Source: Sipunculus nudus
Taxonomy: Eukaryota > Annelida > Sipuncula > Golfingiida > Sipunculidae
DNA: 64,000 nt
Assembly: GCA_026874595.1 (NCBI GenBank)
Contig: CM049307.1
Coordinates: 80,576,643-80,640,642 of the forward strand
Direction of reading: 5' to 3'
The notes under the pieces are model-generated. The model saw only the letters and a list, made by a program, of their open reading frames with translations, was not told the origin of the DNA and ran no database searches. This document shows, one piece after another, positions 12,846 through 24,470 of this stretch; position 1 is the stretch's first letter, and each line of letters begins with the position of its first letter. Both the position numbers and the translations under genes were made by a program.

Positions 12846-15800
12846 TTCCAGGAACGCTGAGGACAACGTCTGTGAAGCTCCACATCGATCGGTTCTGGGT
12901 GTTCCAAGCGTCCCTACGGGCGCGAAAAATTTTTTTGTTTGCATGAGAGGATCCAAGTTTATTCGTTTGGCAATAACTGACATTTGCCGACTAACTGAGA
13001 AACCAGTTAATTGTGAAGACAATGAACTGACAACCCTTAGATTTTACGTTAACCAAATAATGAAACAAAATCTAATCATGTAATGATCCCAAAAAAATGG
13101 ACTATATTTATGTTTTTTCTCTTTCCTTAAGAAATTTTCCTTCCTACAGGAGGTCATAAAGTGTTCTCTAAGTGGCAAGTTTCCAAGTGATTCAAACGTG
13201 TGATGAATACTAGCCAGTTGTTCAGGTGACCACTTAATCTTGTGGCAAGACCGAAGAGGGGATTAGAATTTTTTTTGTCTACATGTGCGAAATTTAGTAC
13301 AATAAGTTTCCTGGGTTAGTTGATACCTCCGGAGTAGTGTTATTTTCAGCCTCTCGTAATCTAACGCTTCTTCGTGTTTGTTTTTTTTGTGTGTGTGTTC
13401 GTGTGCTCTTCTCTTTAAGCTCAGACGCTCTATCCTCACGAGCCCTATCACTTGCACGTTTCTTCTCCAGCAGTGTCAGTTTTCTATCTACAAAAACTTG
13501 AAGTGCTCCTATGAATAACCCACCCACTCTCAAAAAGTGCGAGATTTTCAATACCTCCATAAATGCCTTTATCTAGCCTTATCACTGATAAGATTATTTG
13601 TATTTTATTTACAAAGGAAAATAAAGATAAACCGACTATCTCCTCCTGTCCTCCTTCAAACAAAGACCTGCCCAGACACGTTAAAAATAGACAGAAGCAT
13701 TTACACAAAATTGTACACAGCTCATTTAAATTTCAACAACTATATTTACAATATATACAGTAAGTAAATATTTCGTTGGCTCAACGCTCATTCATATTTC
13801 TTCTGTGGTTCTTTCCCACAGCTCAAGTCTGAACCCCCACAGCGCATAATACGGTGGAGTGGACCAATCCAGTTCTATAATTAAATATCAAAAACAAATA
13901 TTTACTGGTTTAAAGGTTTATTAGTAATAATATAATTATTAGGTCTTATCTGAACTGCTACTAATTTAAAGGAGGCTCCTGAAACTTCAGATAATCTATT
14001 TATTTACAGGACCTTTACTCACAGGAATGAATTTGCTAGCTGTTGGAAGCAGCAATTTATCTGATATGACTAACAAAAAAAAAAACAAAACAAAACAAAA
14101 AAAAACAGATAGATGTAAAGAACGACTTTATAGTATCTCTAATCTGTAATATCTTTAAATGATAATAAAGGGAGAAAAAAAAGTGGTAAAGTATATTCTT
14201 GACACTGAAAGAATTATACAGGCTACGGCAAATTTCATTCAGTAGGAATAAAATTTAGGCTCACCATGCATGAAAGCAATATGACTGGGTGACTGTGCCT
14301 CCTTAAAAAGGTAGGTAAGACTGGGTTGTACCTCGACCGCCAGGGCTGTTTTGTTCTGGGCTTGTTGGTGGTAATTTCTTTGCACCAGCAGGTCATTTGG
14401 AGTGTCTGTCGCATCACGTCTCTCTGGCTCCACTTCAGACGGTTCGTCTTCTGCACTAACGTCTCCGGCTCCGACAGATTACAATATATATGAGTACGTG
14501 TGAGGCTGATATCAGCAACAATAAGTATTTATTTAGCACATATGTTCATGAGTTGGTCTTCAATAGTTTTGATCCACAGAGGGGGGGGGGCAATATCAAA
14601 ATGTCCAGTTATGAAGCTTGCATCTTCCTGCTTGGAGTCTTTTTGGAAACTGAATTTTCTTTTCATTAATGGGCGCTTACCGGCCAAAATTTACTGTAGC
14701 CTCTTTTAAAATATCGGCATCGTTACCTGGAGACCTCAGGACGCTTCAAAACCCCAAAAACATTGCATGATTCACTTGTGCCTTGAAATATGCACGCGTT
14801 GGTTCAGACTGGACAATATCAAACACCCCCAAAGGAACAATGTACTTTAATCCCCGATCACAGAGTACAACTCGTTTAAAGATTCCTAAGGTATAAACTT
14901 AGATGAACATACCACAGCATTTTTTAATGACTGATTTTGACAGATTGAAATTAATGTGAATTATTAAGATATCATGGTAATTCTGTGACATCCTCCTCAT
15001 ACAGTAGGCAGCCCCTCCTACAAGTCATGCCTTCATCTACCCTTATAAAAAAAGAGTATGTAAGATATTGCTGTATCTACTTCATCAACATTTTGTAAAA
15101 ACCCACAATGCTCAGAATCCGACTCACAAGAGGACGACTCTGCTGGTTAGGGTTGTGGGCGTCAATCTGTGCTACCCACAATGCAACGGGGCTCCTAAAT
15201 ACACACAGCGCCGTAGGTGTAAATGTATAGTGAAGAGGGCATGTAGTCCGTTAAAATATGATGGCCAATAATTGTTTCAAGGGCAAGTTACATAAATATG
15301 TTTTTTTTTGGTGGTGAGGAATTCCCGGAATAAGTAATATTTTTACGCATACGCATGTGACCTGTAAACAGAATTTGTCCTTGCAATGTAACATTTTTTT
15401 TTTATTTTTTAAGTTTGACAGATGAGACAAGTTGTCCCGCCCGTTACACACTGAATAACTATACATGGCAAACGACAGAAAAATTCGATAGTCGGCACTA
15501 CTCAACTATCTTAAACTGGTCCTAGGGTAGTTTTTTTCCCTGTAGAATCTATTCCTGCTTGGAACATTTTTGCAACTCTCCTTTTTATGTGATAATTTTC
15601 AGATTTAAATCAATGAGCAGAGAATAATGTATTATACATGAATATATTGAAATTTTGGCTGAATGCTTGCTTATAGAAAACATTTCAATTTGTGGTAATG
15701 GCGATTATCGGATTGTTCTGGTGTTTGCCCTGTCTGGAATGGAAGAGGTGTGTTTTAAGTAAAACCGACTTCTGGTGGAAGGCTGGTAGAAACCTTTAAA

Positions 15801-16675
15801 ACCATATCTTAGGGTTCAACCCCTGATTTCCGAAATTATAAATGAAAAGGGTTTTTGAAAGGTTTTCCGTTTCTCTGATCTTCCAGTGGGACAAGAAGGA
15901 CGAGTTCGGTCGTGAGAAGCTGCCCGTGATGCTAGGTAACCTGGAGAATATACTTAAGGAGAACGGTGGCGGTGATGGGTACTTTGTCGGGGATGAAGTA
16001 AGCAGTCTTTTTAAAACAGATACAATTGTTGATGTATATACGCTCCTCATGCAGCGGTTATACACTGCAGTCGTCCTAGGGCTCTTTTAGTTTTAACCGC
16101 TGCCTGTATGACAAGGTTCTCTGGGTCAGAACAACAGGGTGTGCACAATGCTAAGAACTGTAATTAGACCAATGAGAGGGTGGTATCGAATTGCGCATTC
16201 AGCTCCAAATTTTAAACATGCGAGACCCGCTCCTGTTGGTCTGATAACACCGTTTCTGGAACAGAGCCAAGAATCAGACCTACAAGAGTTTTTAAATCAG
16301 GAGTAAAATTAGAGTCTGCAGTATATAACCGTTGCGTCAGGAGCGACGTTGATTAAAACCAGAGACACATATTTAGCTATGCCTTTGAATCTACATCAAA
16401 TGACGCTTGAGTTGTATTGCAGTTAAAAAAAATGGAACACATTATGAATAGTCGTTTCTTTGTATCGGTGGGTTAATGTCGTATCGCATTTATTGTACAA
16501 TTATGTTAGGTTTATCCTATATTTACACTTAGTGTGAGGTAAGAAGTCTTTGTGATGATTTGCATTAGCCAGGACCTAAACTGTGGTCGTCTTTCCAGGG
16601 GTGGACGTGAATGTGGAGTGGTCGTGTAGATATAGTGATTATCTGTGTATTTATATAGTGTGGTTCAGTATGTGC

Positions 16676-16722
<47 letters not shown>

Positions 16723-17091
16723 GAGTATGTAGGATTAAATGGTAATTCTTTCTTGAATTACTTATAAGAACCAATTTATTTTCAGAGCGTACTTATATGT
16801 ATATATTATAATATACATTAAATATTTATTATTATTTATTAAATCAATAAATTAAACAAATCATTTTCCTTTATCTCCACACAGTTAACCTGGGCCGATC
16901 TTACGGTGCATCATTTAGTCACATGGCTTCAAGGCTGGGAGGTGACGATAGACTCGGAGAAGACGCCCAAACTGAAAGCCTTCCTCCGCAGGGTAGAAAC
17001 CAATCCCAGAATTGTCGAGTGGAGGGAGAAAACGCGGATCAGCCGACACCCATTGGATATATACAGGGGAAAAGAACAACTAAACATGTAG
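8669..17091 (+). CDS. Sigma-class glutathione S-transferase (complete, 5 coding exons, 220 aa)
   Basis: Joining 8669-8801, 11375-11467, 12335-12453, 15887-15997 and 16885-17091 gives an uninterrupted 220-codon frame with phases 1, 1, 0, 0, the usual size for a cytosolic GST. The N-terminal thioredoxin-like half has catalytic Tyr8, the R-A-E motif at 14-16, the cis-proline in QFPV (Pro52), VLEVDG at 53-58 and the glutathione-binding Q-S at 63-64. The C-terminal helical half begins near residue 75. The LTWADL motif is at 153-158, with the structural Asp157. These motifs and the order are those of sigma-class GSTs, the class that includes haematopoietic prostaglandin D synthase. The likely role is cytosolic conjugation of glutathione to electrophiles or prostaglandin isomerisation; the substrate cannot be read from sequence. 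The start codon context CCACCATGG is strong. An acceptor (TTGTAG) just before it implies an upstream non-coding exon. The introns hold many transposon fragments. The exon 3 donor (AAG then GTTTTG) is weak. Confidence 0.9.
8858..9000. repeat. Degenerate GAGTCC hexamer array
   Basis: Many copies of GAGTCC, AAGTCC and GAGTCT in a near-6-bp register. The minus frame gives D-S/D-L dipeptides only as a by-product. A second block of the same motif lies at 9185-9330. Confidence 0.75.
9185..9330. repeat. Second GAGTCC/GGACTC hexamer block
   Basis: Repeats of GGAGTCC, GGACTC and CTCGAGTCC occur in both orientations, so this block is partly inverted relative to 8858-9000. It lies in GST intron 1. Confidence 0.65.
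9450..10005 (+). repeat. LTR-like interspersed repeat, right copy (candidate solo LTR)
   Basis: Inverted homologue of 1-660. Recognisable order: GCTTGGGGCGAG, CACCATGGTGTGTAGAGG, TATA box at 9631, CCAGCGGACGCAGAAGCGTG, GGACCTTATCCGACGA, then a T-rich tail with AATAAA at about 9969. This looks like a Pol II promoter, transcribed leader and polyadenylation signal, as in an LTR. No reverse transcriptase or gag is attached. It sits in GST intron 1 in the sense orientation, so its promoter could in principle drive a truncated GST transcript. Confidence 0.6.
9627..9640 (+). promoter_or_regulatory. TATA box of the LTR-like repeat
   Basis: GGTATATAAAGGGC, conserved in the inverted copy at 354-367. 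The flanking sequence in both copies is also conserved. Confidence 0.5.
10085..10160. repeat. (TA)n microsatellite
   Basis: About 38 TA units, one G interruption near the left end. Yields a spurious YIYIY minus frame. Confidence 0.95.
10383..11114. mobile_element. Foldback/MITE-like element with about 140-150 bp terminal inverted repeats
   Basis: The left arm 10383-10522 reads AGAATTTATAACGAAAATGT, then ATCACGTGTTTT, GTCAGATG, AAGGAACGGTT, GCCGAAGCACTCAGCCATG. The reverse complement of 10977-11114 gives the same blocks in the same order with modest divergence. The centre (10523-10976) has no recognisable protein. No transposase is present and the target duplication was not resolved, so the superfamily is unknown. 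It lies in GST intron 1. Confidence 0.7.
11375..11467 (+). CDS. GST exon 2
   Basis: Acceptor TTTTTAG, donor GTAAGT, phase 1 at both ends, 93 nt. Encodes SAPFGQFPVLEVDGVKMCQS and the following HSINRYLANQF: the cis-Pro loop and the Q-S glutathione contact. Confidence 0.92.
11509..11600. repeat. Fragment of the 16041-16346 MITE family
   Basis: CCTCATGCGGCGGTTTAACA, then CAGGACTCCTTCGTTTTAAC, then CGCTGC match 16046-16100 in order. The right end was not found. Confidence 0.5.
11660..11701. repeat. (AT)n microsatellite
   Basis: About 20 AT units in GST intron 2. Confidence 0.95.
12335..12453 (+). CDS. GST exon 3
   Basis: Acceptor CTTCTCGCCAG, in at phase 1 and out at phase 0. Encodes GYAGKTPLDKLRADMIVDWT and on to GYEPK (start of the all-helical domain). 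The donor reads AAG then GTTTTG, which is poor. An alternative short extension could exist, but no better GT in frame is obvious. Confidence 0.82.
12747..12841. repeat. Compound (CA)n-(TA)n microsatellite
   Basis: CA-rich run followed by more than 30 TA units, in GST intron 3. Explains several overlapping YIYIYI frames on both strands. Confidence 0.95.
13145..13560 (-). pseudogene. gypsy-type gag fragment (decayed)
   Basis: On the minus strand a charged, coiled-coil-like segment (LTLLEKKRASDRAREDRASE, about 13497-13420) is followed, after a frame change, by HEEALDYERLKITLLRRYQL and TQETYCTKFRTCRQK (about 13375-13270). Another stretch then reads FGLATRLSGHLNNWLVF. The order charged helix, Y-x-x-L-K-x-x-L-L-R-R-Y, Y-x-x-K-F-R-x-C-R, then R-L-x-x-x-L-N-x-W is the pattern I know from Ty3/gypsy and SCAN-related gag proteins of invertebrates. 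Stops and frameshifts show it is dead. No nucleocapsid knuckle or pol was seen next to it. Antisense in GST intron 3. Confidence 0.55.
13561..15886. other. Rest of GST intron 3
   Basis: No confident gene. The minus strand has several codon-like but broken stretches (about 14235-14456 and 14640-14860) and a Cys-rich + fragment near 15180-15250. These may be older retroelement or transposon debris. None could be assigned. A G-run sits at 14581-14590. Confidence 0.35.
15887..15997 (+). CDS. GST exon 4
   Basis: Acceptor CTGATCTTCCAG, donor GTAAGC, phase 0 at both ends, exactly 37 codons. Encodes WDKKDEFGREKLPVMLGNLE and then a glycine-rich GGGDGYFVGDE that joins LTWAD of the next exon, as in other sigma GSTs. 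Confidence 0.92.
16041..16346. mobile_element. MITE with about 25-30 bp terminal inverted repeats
   Basis: The left end CGCTCCTCATGCAGCGGTTA is matched by the reverse complement of the right end 16321-16345 (CGCTCCTGACGCAACGGTTA). Both continue ..TATAC or ..TACAC then CTGCAG. The element is about 306 bp with no coding capacity. A subterminal GCAGCGGTT/AACCGCTGC inverted repeat lies near the left end. A fragment of the same family is at 11509. Lies in GST intron 4. Confidence 0.65.
16682..16717. repeat. (GA)n microsatellite
   Basis: 18 GA units in GST intron 4. Confidence 0.95.
16885..17091 (+). CDS. GST exon 5 (terminal)
   Basis: Acceptor ATCTCCACACAG, phase 0, 68 codons then TAG. Begins LTWADLTVHHLVTWLQGWEV. 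Homologous in start position, phase and length to the orphan exon at 5159. No AATAAA is seen within about 400 bases downstream. Confidence 0.92.
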   Translation, partial: LTWADLTVHHLVTWLQGWEVTIDSEKTPKLKAFLRRVETNPRIVEWREKTRISRHPLDIYRGKEQLNM

Positions 17092-20000
17092 TGAAAGACG
17101 CCTGATATAGGGAATGTTAATTTAAAATACAGTACCTTAAAATTAATAGAGAGATAACCAGATGGCCGTGCGCATTGCTGTCTGGCTTGCAACTGTCTTA
17201 TTGGTAGGGGTCTGCTATGTTATAGATAATAAGTATGGTGATTTGCAATTGCGGATAGCGATAACATTTTCGTATCGATAGTTTTCGATATTTGTCAATC
17301 ATGATTGCAATTGAATTACTACAGTGAAAATAAGGTTTCGGTTTTCAGTTTTAGACTCACCTGCACCAGGGTTGAGTTCAATTGCAAATGCATTTGAAAA
17401 TGTCGCATTTGCATTTGCATTTAAATACAGAGCTACCAGTAGCTTTGCATATGTTTTTAAATGCACTGTATGAAACATTTAATTTTAAGATGCAAATGCG
17501 ATTCATAAAATGCTCTCTTGTATGAGTAAAACAAGGCTTTGCTTTTCAACTGGGATTTGAGCAGTTCTGTGCTGACTACAAATAAAATGAACAGTTTGTA
17601 TAGGTCATGGTATATACAAAGCTAGGAATCTTACAGTGCACATAATCAGTGTAACGGGTACCTTTGAACAAGATTATTGTTATTTACAGTAACTCTCGCA
17701 TTTGCTTATCAATGCCATCTAGTATTAAAACTTTTTTCTGAACGATTCAGAAGTTTAAGATATCTATATTTTCGATTAAACGTTAACTGTAATTATATTT
17801 CAAATCAGCGTACTGAAGCGTTATGTATTCCTGCTTTCGATTCCCTCAAAATTATAAGAATATACAAAGGAATGAGCCAGTTTTAATGCCTTACTCAAAC
17901 ATTCTGTGTTTCACTAAATTTCACAAGATGGCGCTGATAAGCAAATGCAGGAGTTACCGTAAATTACAATACTTCTGTTCAAAGGTACCCCGTTGATAAG
18001 TGGATCATTCCTGTTGGTGTAATGTAGTCATGCTTAATTTTCAGCTACTTCAAAACTGTTTTAACTTGATAAAAGAAGACTGGAGATGCATAAGTATACC
18101 AAATGTAATTTGCACCTGATGTAAATAGTTACCGGTGCTGTTTTGTGAATTCAGACATCCCTGTAGGCATAATATATTGGTGCATTTAAAAAAATCCATC
18201 AAATATCTTGATACAATACACAATTGACCAGGAATAGGGTTATAGTAAGATATGTAATAGTAATAATAATAATAGAAAATAACAGGTTTTCAAAGATATT
18301 GTAACAGCAATAGACGAGAAATTTTAAACGGTAATAGTATAGTAAAAGGATCCCGAGTCACAGAAAAGTATTAATTACTCTAACTATTACAACCCATGAC
18401 TAAAACAGGTAAGGGATGGAGTGATTTTTTTTATTATTTTCAAAGCTGAAACGCAGGAAAGGGCTAAAGATGTAGTGTGATTAGTTCATGCTAGATGCTG
18501 TCATGGTCCAGGAGGCACTGCATGGGCATGAGGTATGGGTTTGAGGTGATAACCAATTACACTAACCCTGGGCTGGTTTTGTAGATTCATTAACGAGGCT
18601 TGTTCAGTTTACATTGCAGCAGTGTCTGGTCAGAGGACAAGTTATTGGCTAAACAGTACTGCTGCAGTATTTGCGATGTTTGAGTACCTCAGGGCTGGGT
18701 AGTCTGATGGCCATAATCACTGATGAGTTAATTAATGGTGCCACAGACAGTGAATAAATCTCTGTTTGAACTCATACCAGTATTGCAGTTTGGCTTGAAC
18801 AAACCTGTGTGTTTGAAAATGGAAAGTTTATCAGGTGTTATAAACACCTACTCAAAATAAATTAAAATTACCTTATCTAAGAAGAATACAGATGTATTGG
18901 TGGTGGCTACGAATATACACGACTTCTGTGATTTGAACTTGAACTTTATTTAACAAGGCATAATACAAATTGAAACATGCTTCAAAATAGTGGTGGGAGT
19001 CGGTTCCTTTTTCATAATCGATCATTGGATTGGGCAAACCGATCGATGATCGATTATTAATCGGTTCAGACAAAAATAAAGAAATATGCAATTATCTGTG
19101 AAACTGTACTCTCTTTACCCAGCCCGTATGTCTTAGTAATTCTACCTTAGGAAAAGAAGTCTTTGCCTTTTTTATATTTTCCTATTATTATTATGATATG
19201 CTATTTAAAGTTGCATTTTAATTAATTATAAAAATCAAGAATTAAACCACAGTCCAGGAAATCTATACTTGCTGGCCCTCTTCACCACCAGCAAGGACTT
19301 TCATTTTATAAAAATTATGACGACTGCCGACATGCATAATGGTTTTACAGGCCCGCCAGGAAAATTACAGGCCTGAATAATTATTGGTAAAAAAAGTAAT
19401 TGAAAGCTAAATATATAATTACTCATGCGACAGCGGCACCTGGATTCAGTTGAACAGATTATTTCTAAGAACCTCGCAAAATTGGCATAGACCTGGAGAA
19501 TTATGGAGCATTTTAACGCCATATCGCCCATATTTTGCAATGAACATCTCGTTAGAATACTCTCCGCTAATTCTGCAGCCACCTGCCAGTTCACGGAGGT
19601 TTAATAAGTCCTCCGTTCTCTCATCTACCGTATCATACTCAGTTAGATACGGAGGTTATTTGGAACACAGACTCATTAAATGAATCGCGGGATGTTGTAA
19701 AAAATGGAAGGATAATTTATGCCTATCACCTAAAGGCATTCTGGGGAAAAAAAACAATCATGAGTATGATATAATCGATAGTTGCCTTTGGTAATCGAGC
19801 GCTTGAAAGTGGCAGCAAACCGACTGACTTTCGAAAAAACTCGATGCACACTTATTTCATGTAAATCGATAGGATGAAAAGTACCACGATTTGTATTGCA
19901 ATATACTACCACATAGAGCAATACATTGCCATACTAAATTTGTAGGTGATAACCAGGCATACTTATTGGTGACATCATTGACGGGCTGACGATATGACCA

Positions 20001-21011
20001 TACGTTTTGTAAGAAGCAGCAAAAGGCAGAAATAATACAAATTATTTTGGAAAATACGGGCGGCGTATCAAGGTGTCTGAAGAAGTGCAGGTTGGAGGCG
20101 GTTGACCCTTAGGATACTTGCAATTTGCAAGTTTGACAATCAAGATTTATACTGGCAAATACGTACAAGGGTGCCCGCATGAAAACTAGGTTGCTAGGGA
20201 GGGTTAAACGCACAACAAATATGAAAATTAAAAACGTTTTCGGACGGTTCAGATTCAGCCCATCGAAAGCTCGAGGAGGTCAAGGCAACAATAATAAATC
20301 TGACATAATAATTTCCAAATATTTAACACAATCCTGAAAAAAATGTGGTCTATCAAAAATAACAGGCAGTATAAGATGAGAGTGTGTTCAGGCAAATAAC
20401 TTTTTCGACTTTCATGATTAGGAAATAATTGTTCTACTTAAATGCAGTTAAATAGAAAAATCAGTTCTTGTCTCATAGGTATTTTTATATTCTTCCATGG
20501 TAACACAAACCCTAACAAACCAAGAAATATACATATGTATTACTTCTGCAAGGGTAAGCACCATTCACACCTGCTGTGTACCTGTGTCTCCCAACTGCCG
20601 CTGTCCATGAATGCCTGTATATGTATCTTTCACAGGTATTTCTTAATCCAATCTAAGCATTGGTCGTTCTTTGGATATATGCACCTCTCGATGTCTAACA
20701 TATATATCGAGGAATAAATATCAACGAAAGCAAAACAATTGCAAGTCAGGGGCGTATGCAGGATTTACCGATGGGGGTGCCATGCCAATCATTGTCAAGC
20801 GATGTGAACTGTAGCTAGATGGCTAGTTACAAACAAGGCTCGAAAGTTGGTTACAGAGATAATGACTGCTTGGCCAATCCCGATTGTTTTGAACAATATT
20901 AACGAATATAGAACGTTACAATGAGGCCCCAAGACTTAAAACTACTGCCAGAAGAATGTTGTGGTCTTAATTGTGATCTGTGATGGCGGTTTTCTATATC
21001 CTGAGAAGAAA
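17092..21011. other. Intergenic region downstream of the GST
   Basis: No recognised gene, RNA or complete element. Short repeat-like phrases occur (for example GGGGCGTATGCAGGATTT at about 20750), as do small inverted or poly-A stretches. Nothing supports a feature. Confidence 0.45.
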
Positions 21012-21433
21012 ACATGGCCAAGCCACTCTCCAGTTTTCCTATATTTTTATTGTTATGAAATCATCGATACAGCCACGTGAGATATAATGCGCGGCTCTCC
21101 TGTTTTCCTATATTCTAATTATTATGAAAACATTGATACAGCCACGTGAGATATACTGCGCGACTGTCCAGTTTTCCTGTATTCGTACTGGTATTAAAAC
21201 ATTGATAAAGCTAAGTGAGATATAATGCGCGACTCCCCAGTTTTTCTATTTTCCTATTGTTACTAAAAAACAATTTAACAGCTACGACAGATATTGTGCG
21301 TGACTCTCCAGTTTTTCTACTTTGCTATTGTAATGAAATCAAGGTTACAGCTACGTGAGATATAATGCGCGACTCTCCAGTTTTCCTATAGTCTTATTGT
21401 TATGAAAACAAAGCTGCAGCTATGTGAGATATG
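21012..21433. repeat. 69-bp minisatellite, about 6 units
   Basis: Units beginning GATATAATGCGCGACTCTCC start at 21081, 21150, 21219, 21290, 21359 and 21428 (last one partial). Four are 69 bp and one is 71 bp. A partial unit precedes them. The left breakpoint of the 9-kb duplication is inside this array. Confidence 0.88.
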
Positions 21434-24199
21434 TTACATAACCCTTATGTCTTGATAATCCTTTACTTATCATCATCTAGTGGAGTTCTTAAATCATGAT
21501 GCATCAATAATGGCCTTGGTTATCAGTATGGATATTTTAAACCGCATCTATACAACTTAAAGTAATTAATTAAAGTAGATACTTCTCGGATCCGTTGCAA
21601 GGCCACAAAGGTATGCTAGGAGCATATTTAAGAAGATGCCAAGCATAACGCAGCTGAAACACAGCTCTGCTTCATCTCACTATTTTTACCTTTACACTGA
21701 TCAGTTGTCTTTTATAGTATGGCTCTTAATACGAAGCAATGCCTGGAAAAAACAGTTTAAGGTTATCATAGCTGTAATATTTATAAGCTTGTTTTTAATA
21801 AAATGGGGTATGACAGTATATTTCCATGGGTAATCTTTTTTAGAAGTGGGGTGCTGTGAAATATTTAACTTCTGAATTGGCGCCCGCCTTATTTTGAAAT
21901 ATATATATAACAGGGATAATGAGAATTTATGATAAACTAGAAATCTTCATTCTAAAGAATGCAAGCAGGAGAGTGGGAATGGTAGCTTGGTGACATGTAT
22001 ATAAATAACAAAATCACAGCACTGGGGCATGTTGTCTCCTTTCTCCAAGCAGAGATGAAATGGGAGAGAACAAATCAATAAACTGTCATCACTGAGTGGA
22101 GGTGTGAGACTTGGATCTGGTCAGACAGTCTCGCTTTAGATCTTTACAATGGAAGATAAAAAGACGTAGATTTTAATTAGTTATGGATGCTCATGCTGAG
22201 TAAGGGTGCTTATTTGTACAAACCATTCATGTTACAAACAAATCAACACTCGTAACCACATACTGAGGGTGTGAAGCATGGAAAACTCTTCACATCTTTG
22301 ATGTCTATTGCCATGAAATTAAATAAAGTTTTCTCTGTCTAGCGCGTACATTTGCTAAATGACAGGCTCCTACAGTCTGAAAATCTACAAAACGGCATAA
22401 CATAAATGTCATTTAGCATTTTATAAAGATTAATGTAATATACAATTAAGTAAACGAGGGAAATGTTTGCTGTTAAGATATTCTGTGAAGTGACAAATTA
22501 TATTTATGGTTCGAAATTTTCAACAAGCATTAAGATATCAGATACAAGACAAAGGCTTTGACTGGCCCCTTGCTGTGTTATAGTCCATATCATTATCTAT
22601 CTTCACGTTTTTTGGGGAAAATATCTATTACAAATAAAATGTTAAAATTATTCATGATTCAAGGGTTGTAGGATCCATTCTGCTGCAGGCCTGAGTGAAA
22701 AATAATGTCAAACAACTGATTTTATACTTGTAAGACATAAATGGTCTAAAATGTGACAAAAAAAGATTGCACTGTTAAATGTGTTATATTTACCAATTAA
22801 GAACTGAGAAACAAACCTGCTGTTTGAGATAATGATGTAATTTTCCCTACAAAGCCCTCTCTTGACCATATTTATAGAAATTCTTCCATGTAGTAAGGTT
22901 GTGTCCAGCTCTGCATTAGTTTAAGTAATCACCCATGTTTGATCAACGTAAATAATGCAATAGACCCCTAAAGTAAATACTTGTTTTTACTTCTTATAAC
23001 ATATAACTTAACACAAAGTTGGCAGAACAATGTATGTAACTTGAGGCTGAATTGATTTTTTTTAATATTCTGAAATCTGCTATTACACAAAAGGAAACAA
23101 TTATAGACACACGGCTGGGATCGACTTTAGGTAGGGTATAATTTTTCTTTTATTATTTGAGTTTAAAGCAGCAAGGTATTTAGTTATATAACTTGTTCAA
23201 ATGCTAAAGTAATTAAATGATCAAATGTATTATTACAAATCACCTATAAAATGAAATTCTTTAGTTATAATGGATTTCTTAAGTAACAAATACAATATGT
23301 AAATAGCATATACATGCATAGGGAATCAGAAACTGCAGAAAAATATGGAATCATGCAGTGTGTTCCTATGACCTTTATTAGGTGAGATCTCGAGTATATG
23401 GATGCCCACTTGACCGTTACAGATGAAGGCCTAATTCAGTGTCAGTGATCCCTGCACTCACATGAAGAGTGCTGACATTTTCGCTGGGCCGAGCACTCCC
23501 CGGACACCTGTGTGTAGTACTGATATTTTGGACCCGCTCGCCATATTCACAGGGCAGGTGTAAAAAGATTCACCCGATGAACCGTCATATAAGCATTACC
23601 ATAAACATTCCAAATCAAGACCATAGATTTCAGTATTACCGTAAAGAATGTAATTATGAGGTTAATAAAAAGGTCACTCCTTGTCAGCCCAGTCCTTCTT
23701 TAAGATCTTTTATACATATTGCATCACATATATCAATCCCGATCAAACCTTCCAGTGTTCTTCACAGTGTCAGGGTGCACCAAAACAGTGCATAGGTGAG
23801 CTCTAAAATAAAGCTGGTCCCTAATACCAGTGAATAGCCCTGGCTTTGATAGTGACACAGACATTGCCCTACTCACAATGGTATAGAACACCTTGAATTA
23901 AATAAAAACCACTATTGATTCAGATTACGTCAAATATTTTATCAGAATCAGTTCAAATTAACCAGCAAACCAAATGCAAGAAAAACATAAAACCTGACCG
24001 CCTGGCGGAGGTATTATTATGGGGAACATAAGGATCATTCCTTGTTCAGAAATTTGTGATTCAATCATCATAATTGATTTTAAATGTAATATGAAAGTGG
24101 TCACAGGCAAAAAAAAAAAACGACACAGCAACACAGGGAAGGAATGTCTCCATTCAACAAATCCATATAAGGGTTATTTGACTATAACTATAACTCTGG

Positions 24200-24470
24200 A
24201 ACCGGCTTCTGTGGCTCAGGGGTAGAGCATAGAACTCACAGCCGGGAGATAGTGGGTTTGAATCTCAGCCGAAGAGGTGAGATTTTTCACGAGCGGCCCC
24301 CACCCAGGGTGAGCGCTCTGTAGGCTTAATGGGAAGGCCGAACCGGTGTGTTTCACTCACAAACGGTGTGTGCCTTAGGGGGTTCCTTGGTGGTTTAACC
24401 CAGCAATGGGGACAATAAATGGGGCCTGCAGGTGCAGCAGTCACTGGGCCTTGTTAACACCAGGATATTA
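24200..24470 (+). mobile_element. tRNA-derived SINE, in duplication copy 1
   Basis: The head has a Pol III A box (TGGCTCAGGGGTAGAGC, 24212-24228) and a B box (GGTTTGAATCTC, 24255-24266) at tRNA spacing. An unrelated GC-richer body follows to about 24470. The A box is intact here. The B box has T for C compared with copy 2. No poly(A) or target duplication was resolved. Confidence 0.65.

Noticed and set aside
12617..13083. Several open frames with long YIYIYI tracts on both strands
   Set aside because: They are translations of the (CA)n-(TA)n microsatellite. The same applies at 9754-10191, 11606-11899, 28772-28978 and 45211-45489.
14235..14456. Minus frames with codon-like composition upstream (in minus sense) of the gag fragment
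   Set aside because: Could be part of the same retroelement, but no motif was recognised.
15068..15271. Cys-rich + frame suggesting a CXC-type domain
   Set aside because: Only a short CKCIVKRACSP-like phrase. Too little to call a domain.
23469..23795. 108-codon + frame also open at 34951-35277
   Set aside because: No recognisable domain. Preservation in two young duplicate copies says little, and the visible differences change amino acids. A possible minus-strand donor nearby had no matching acceptor.
24200..24272. Functional tRNA gene
   Set aside because: A and B boxes are present, but the acceptor arms do not pair well and the unit continues into a conserved non-tRNA body, so a SINE is more likely.
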